A DNA stretch of 7,256 nt from Palsa-504 sp050013055 (lineage in GTDB: Bacteria > Actinomycetota > Actinomycetes > Streptosporangiales > Streptosporangiaceae), in NCBI GenBank assembly GCA_050013055.1, contig JBEKGC010000351.1, positions 1-7,256 of the forward strand. The letters run 5' to 3'. The notes beneath the pieces are model-generated. The model worked only from the letters and a program-made list of their open reading frames with translations. It was not told where the DNA came from and ran no database searches. Both the position numbers and the translations under genes were made by a program. Of this stretch, positions 5,173 to 7,256 are shown piece by piece; position 1 is the first letter of the stretch, and each line of letters starts with the position of its first letter.

Positions 5173-5188
5173 CAGACCTGTCTTGACG
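5167..5188. promoter_or_regulatory. second dyad overlapping the -35 element
   Basis: CGTCAA (5167-5172) and TTGACG (5183-5188) are exact inverted copies separated by 10 bp; within the spacer, ACAG-AC-CTGT forms another small dyad. One arm is the -35 of the TetR promoter, the other a plus-strand TTGACG without a matching -10. It could be a second regulator's site or coincidence. Confidence 0.4.
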
Positions 5189-5310
5189 ACACACGGAGAA
5201 GGCGGGTGCCCTGGCAGCAAAGCTCTGGCCAGCCAGCGTCGCATTAATGAGTGCTTGCCCGATTACCCAGCAGCAAAGGGTCGCACCCGGCGCCGACTGC
5301 CCGTCCTGCG

Positions 5311-5426
5311 GCCCTAGCCCCGCGGATCTTGTCCGGGCGGGATCTTGTCCGGGCGGGATCTTGCCCCGCGGATCTTGCCCCGCGGATCTTGCCCGGCGGA
5401 TCTTGCCCGGCGGCCCTTGCCCCGCG
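5311..5426. repeat. tandem repeat array of 14- and 16-bp units
   Basis: Eight head-to-tail units are visible. Two are GATCTTGTCCGGGCGG (16 bp, starting 5325 and 5341), two GATCTTGCCCCGCG (5357, 5371) and two GATCTTGCCCGGCG (5385, 5399). The ends are near-identical 14-mers, GCCCTAGCCCCGCG (5311-5324) and GCCCTTGCCCCGCG (5413-5426). Inner variants occur in identical adjacent pairs, which suggests recent slippage or unequal exchange. CCGCGG at several junctions allows hairpins. It lies between genes, so a role in protein coding is unlikely. Confidence 0.85.
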
Positions 5427-5480
5427 AGCCCCACCCGCCCCATCCTGCACGTCCGTGCTGCCTTGCTCCCGCTCGCGAGG

Positions 5481-5534
5481 CACCACGATGTTCCATCGTT
5501 GTTGTTCCAGCAACAACGATGGAACATCGTTGTG
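5481..5534. repeat. 54-bp nested inverted repeat
   Basis: Arms 5485-5504 and 5511-5530 are perfectly complementary over 20 bp around the 6-bp loop TTCCAG, and CAC/GTG at 5481-5483 and 5532-5534 extend them past one mismatch. Each arm is itself an inverted repeat, CGATG-TTC-CATCG (5486-5498 and 5517-5529), so the element can fold as one long hairpin or two small ones. Its GC content is near half, far below its surroundings. It lies about 90 bp after the cyclo-ligase-like stop codon and could terminate that transcript, but no T-run follows. A small mobile-element remnant or a regulator site is also possible. Confidence 0.9.
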
Positions 5535-5624
5535 GCCGGGCCCGGGGCAGACGGCGGCTGGAAGCGGGGCGAACGTTACCTGCCGCGGCATACTAGCTGC
5601 CGGAACCGCCGGCCCATCGATGGC

Positions 5625-6404
5625 TCATGTCCGGCCTGGCCTGCTGCGCGCCAGCAGGGGTATGGCCGCGATCTTCTCCTCGGTCAGGTCCTGCCAGCAG
5701 ATGCCGACGGGCGGCCGCGGCCCGTGCCCAGGGCGGCAGTCGATGACCCGCTCGGGCGTGACGATGAAGTCCACCAGTACGTCGTGACCGGTCAGCGGGA
5801 TCGCCCCGGCCGGGCGGAGTTGAAGCTCATGCACGGTGGTGACCGCTACCGTGTCCGGTCCGATCAGCCCCGCCGCGGTGGCCAGCGCGTATTCCAGGTC
5901 CGCGAACCCGCCACCCTTGCCGAGCCGGGCGCCGTCCTCCCCGGCCGCCACGCAGCCCATCACCACCAGGTCGACCGGGGCCACCTCGGCCAGCGTGACC
6001 CGCCGCGCGGACCGGGTCGCGCCGCTGATCGAGGCCGCCTTGCGGGGCGGCTCGCTCAGGTGGTCGGGGTCCAAGGCGAAGAACGGCTCGGGCCCGGCCA
6101 GCCGCGGCACCGCCATGTACACCGTCTTGCCGTCCTCGAGCGCGCGCTGCCGCACCGGTAGCTGCGCCGAGTCCGGGTTGGCCTTCAAGGTCCCGGCCGC
6201 CCGCCACACGGGCATCGCCCGCAGCCGCTGCGCCGCGGCCTCGGCCCCGATGAAGTTCGGTATCCGGCCGGCCGCCCCAGGGAACCGCGCCACCCTGGCC
6301 GCCCGCAACGCGGACCAGACCTCCTGCCGCAACGAGACCTTGGCCGCCAGCACCTCGGGCGCCCCGCCCGCATCCCGGTCATGGCGCGGCGCCGAACGAA
6401 CCAT
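5625..6404 (-). CDS. 5-formyltetrahydrofolate cyclo-ligase-like protein (COG0212 paralogue, MTHFSD type)
   Basis: This 259-residue protein has the cyclo-ligase fold. The N-terminal region includes RIPNFIGAEAAAQRL (47-61), then LKANPDSAQLPVRQRALEDGKTVYMAVPRL (73-102), DLVVMGCVAAG (145-155), and the nucleotide/folate loop GARLGKGGGFADLEYA (158-173). True 5-FCL enzymes (ATP-driven conversion of 5-formyl-THF to 5,10-methenyl-THF) normally read RLGxGGGYYD and are about 190 residues. The GKGGGFADLEYA form, the NPDSxQxPVR segment and the greater length instead match the paralogous clade that includes human MTHFSD, some of whose bacterial and plant members have been linked to thiamin metabolism rather than folate. 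An annotation as plain 5-FCL would probably be misleading. It lies 54 bp after the DUF4282 gene on the same strand. A CAGAAT hexamer 6 bp before the ATG may be a weak leaderless promoter. Confidence 0.85.
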   Translation of the reverse strand: MVRSAPRHDRDAGGAPEVLAAKVSLRQEVWSALRAARVARFPGAAGRIPNFIGAEAAAQRLRAMPVWRAAGTLKANPDSAQLPVRQRALEDGKTVYMAVPRLAGPEPFFALDPDHLSEPPRKAASISGATRSARRVTLAEVAPVDLVVMGCVAAGEDGARLGKGGGFADLEYALATAAGLIGPDTVAVTTVHELQLRPAGAIPLTGHDVLVDFIVTPERVIDCRPGHGPRPPVGICWQDLTEEKIAAIPLLARSRPGRT

Positions 6405-6458
6405 GCCTCTATTCTGCCTCGCCGGCCCAGAGTCGTGGTGTATTACTGCCCTGTACCG

Positions 6459-7214
6459 CTAGCGGTCGCCGCGCTCGCGCAGGGCCCGCACGTCCTCGGC
6501 GATCCGGAAGACCACCACGAAAGCCTCAAGGACCAGGCGCCAGAACGCCATGACGATGATGATGAAAAGCGGGTCACCGATGATCAGCGTGGCCAAGCCG
6601 AACCCCGCGCTCACCCTGAACATGATGACGGTGTAGAGCAGCGCGGTCAGCACAGCCAGCACCAGGATCAGGGCGTAGAGCACCTTGATGATCCGGGTGG
6701 TCACCAACGACGTGAAGCTGAAATCGAACAGGGCAGCAAAGAAGCCCTTCGCATCGGCCCCCTGCCGAGGTAGTCCCTGCCGAGGTAGTCCCTGTTGCGG
6801 AAATACGCCCTGCTGAAAAGCCCCTGGCTGCGCCGCTTCGTATGGCGGCGCCCCCTGCTGCCCCGCCCCCTGCTGCCCCGCCCCCTGCTGCCCCGCCCCC
6901 TGCTGCCCCGCCCCCTGCTGCCCCGCCCCCTGCTGCCCCGCCTCGTGCGGCGCTGATCCCTGCTGCCCGGCCCGGTACTGCGGTCGGAGCTGCTGCGTGG
7001 CTTCGTTGGCCGGTGCCCCCTGGGCCGGCGCGGCCTGCCAGGGCGGGGCGGGCGGCATGGTTGGTCCCGGACCTGGCCGCCCGGCGGCGGGTGCGCCCGG
7101 CCGGGACGAACTTGCCTCCGGGTCGTACTGCTCGCCGTAGTACTGCTCGCCGGGAACGTAACCGCTGCGGCCCCAGTCATCAGGGCGGTCCTTGTTTGGC
7201 GGCTGTTCGGTCAT
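6459..7214 (-). CDS. DUF4282 membrane protein with Gln/Gly/Pro-rich repeat N-terminus
   Basis: This is a 251-residue protein. Residues 1-155 are low-complexity and probably disordered, rich in Pro, Gly, Gln and Ala, with acidic/Tyr patches (GEQYYGEQYDPE). They include AGQQG repeated six times in tandem (92-121), another copy at 82-86, and LPRQG twice (143-152). Residues 157-244 form a DUF4282 domain: GFFAALFDFSFTSLVTTRIIKVLY, then two membrane segments (about 177-200 and 206-237), and a charged tail. DUF4282 proteins are common in actinobacteria and have no established function; the disordered part should face the cytoplasm. The ATG at 7214 was chosen because GGGGG lies 4 bp upstream and a leading MTEQP fits; a GTG at 7238 is in frame but less likely. 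Confidence 0.87.
   Translation of the reverse strand: MTEQPPNKDRPDDWGRSGYVPGEQYYGEQYDPEASSSRPGAPAAGRPGPGPTMPPAPPWQAAPAQGAPANEATQQLRPQYRAGQQGSAPHEAGQQGAGQQGAGQQGAGQQGAGQQGAGQQGAPPYEAAQPGAFQQGVFPQQGLPRQGLPRQGADAKGFFAALFDFSFTSLVTTRIIKVLYALILVLAVLTALLYTVIMFRVSAGFGLATLIIGDPLFIIIVMAFWRLVLEAFVVVFRIAEDVRALRERGDR
6761..6790. repeat. two perfect 15-bp repeats within the DUF4282 gene
   Basis: CCTGCCGAGGTAGTC occurs twice back to back (6761-6775, 6776-6790), encoding LPRQG twice. The following bases (CCTGTTGCGG...) look like a diverged third copy. Confidence 0.9.
6851..6940. repeat. six perfect 15-bp repeats within the DUF4282 gene
   Basis: CCCCCTGCTGCCCCG is repeated six times without a mismatch and encodes the AGQQG repeats on the minus strand. 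The 15-bp period keeps the frame, so copy number can change without breaking the gene. Diverged relatives flank it on both sides. Confidence 0.95.
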
Positions 7215-7256
7215 TTTTCCCCCAAGGGAGCACGTCACAGGGCAGTGGCCGGTGCG

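Larger units (their letters stand above)
5173..5624. other. gene-free stretch of about 450 bp
   Basis: I find no credible gene here; the long reading frames through it are by-products of GC-rich repeats and have no recognisable protein character. It contains part of the dyad at 5167-5188, an 8-bp palindrome CATTAATG (5242-5249), the tandem array at 5311-5426, the large inverted repeat at 5481-5534, CCGGGCCCGG at 5536-5545 and a small hairpin GCCGG-N5-CCGGC (5599-5613) 11 bp after the cyclo-ligase-like stop codon. Confidence 0.6.

Noticed and set aside
5183..5188. TTGACG as a plus-strand promoter -35
   Set aside because: No -10-like hexamer at 16-19 bp downstream and no gene on that strand to its right.
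5311..5426. CRISPR array
   Set aside because: Units are 14-16 bp, directly abutting, with no spacers and no cas genes nearby.
5481..5534. Insertion-sequence ends or a tRNA-like structure
   Set aside because: No transposase, no target duplication seen, and the fold is a simple hairpin without tRNA features. A mobile-element remnant is kept only as a hypothesis.
5247..6161. 304-codon plus-strand frame crossing the tandem repeats, the large inverted repeat and the cyclo-ligase-like gene
   Set aside because: The repeats give peptide-like motifs in several frames, a result of stop-poor GC-rich DNA; no domain, no ribosome binding site, and antisense to a real gene.
6701..7180. Arg/Gly-rich (RGSRG) repeat protein on the minus strand
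   Set aside because: It is the same 15-bp repeat read in another frame of the DUF4282 gene; the DUF4282 frame ends in a recognisable membrane domain.

Overview
The window looks like chromosomal DNA from a high-GC actinomycete. The evidence is a GC-rich sequence, strong G/C bias at third codon positions, frequent GTG starts, promoters placed for leaderless translation, and families typical of actinobacteria (DUF4282, the LGPGY membrane protein, IclR, TetR). I cannot name the genus. There is no rRNA, tRNA, CRISPR array, transposase or phage gene.

Left part (1-2392): the 3' end of an IclR-type regulator on the plus strand converges on, and overlaps by 21 bp, a tight four-gene minus-strand operon. 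In transcription order this is a SnoaL/NTF2-like protein, a HAD-IA hydrolase, a 4-oxalocrotonate-tautomerase-like enzyme and an SDR-fold protein. The genes overlap or lie 13 bp apart, and the last junction is a GTGA stop/start overlap. The tautomerase keeps Pro1, Arg11 and Arg39. The SDR has lost the Tyr and Lys of its catalytic motif. The cassette resembles an uncharacterised small-molecule pathway; its substrate cannot be read from sequence.

Middle (2471-3834): a small two-helix membrane protein (minus) is divergent from a class I SAM-dependent methyltransferase (plus). The 161 bp between them hold both promoters and several small hairpins.

Right-middle (3865-5188): a TetR-family regulator and an isoprenylcysteine carboxyl methyltransferase (ICMT)-like membrane protein form a minus-strand operon. 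The promoter is unusually readable: TTGACG, 17 bp, TAAAAT, then a GTG start 6 bp further on. A perfect 20-bp palindrome fills the spacer and enters the -10, which indicates autorepression of a leaderless mRNA. A 17-bp tandem duplication sits at the junction of the two genes.

Right (5189-7256): a roughly 450-bp gene-free stretch holds a 14/16-bp tandem repeat array and a 54-bp nested inverted repeat of lower GC. Beyond it, on the minus strand, are a 5-formyltetrahydrofolate cyclo-ligase paralogue (COG0212, MTHFSD-like) and, upstream of that, a DUF4282 membrane protein whose Gln/Gly/Pro-rich N-terminus is built from perfect 15-bp repeats. I found no complete new defence or mobile system. The best leads are the TetR control region, the nested inverted repeat and the operon with the degenerate SDR.
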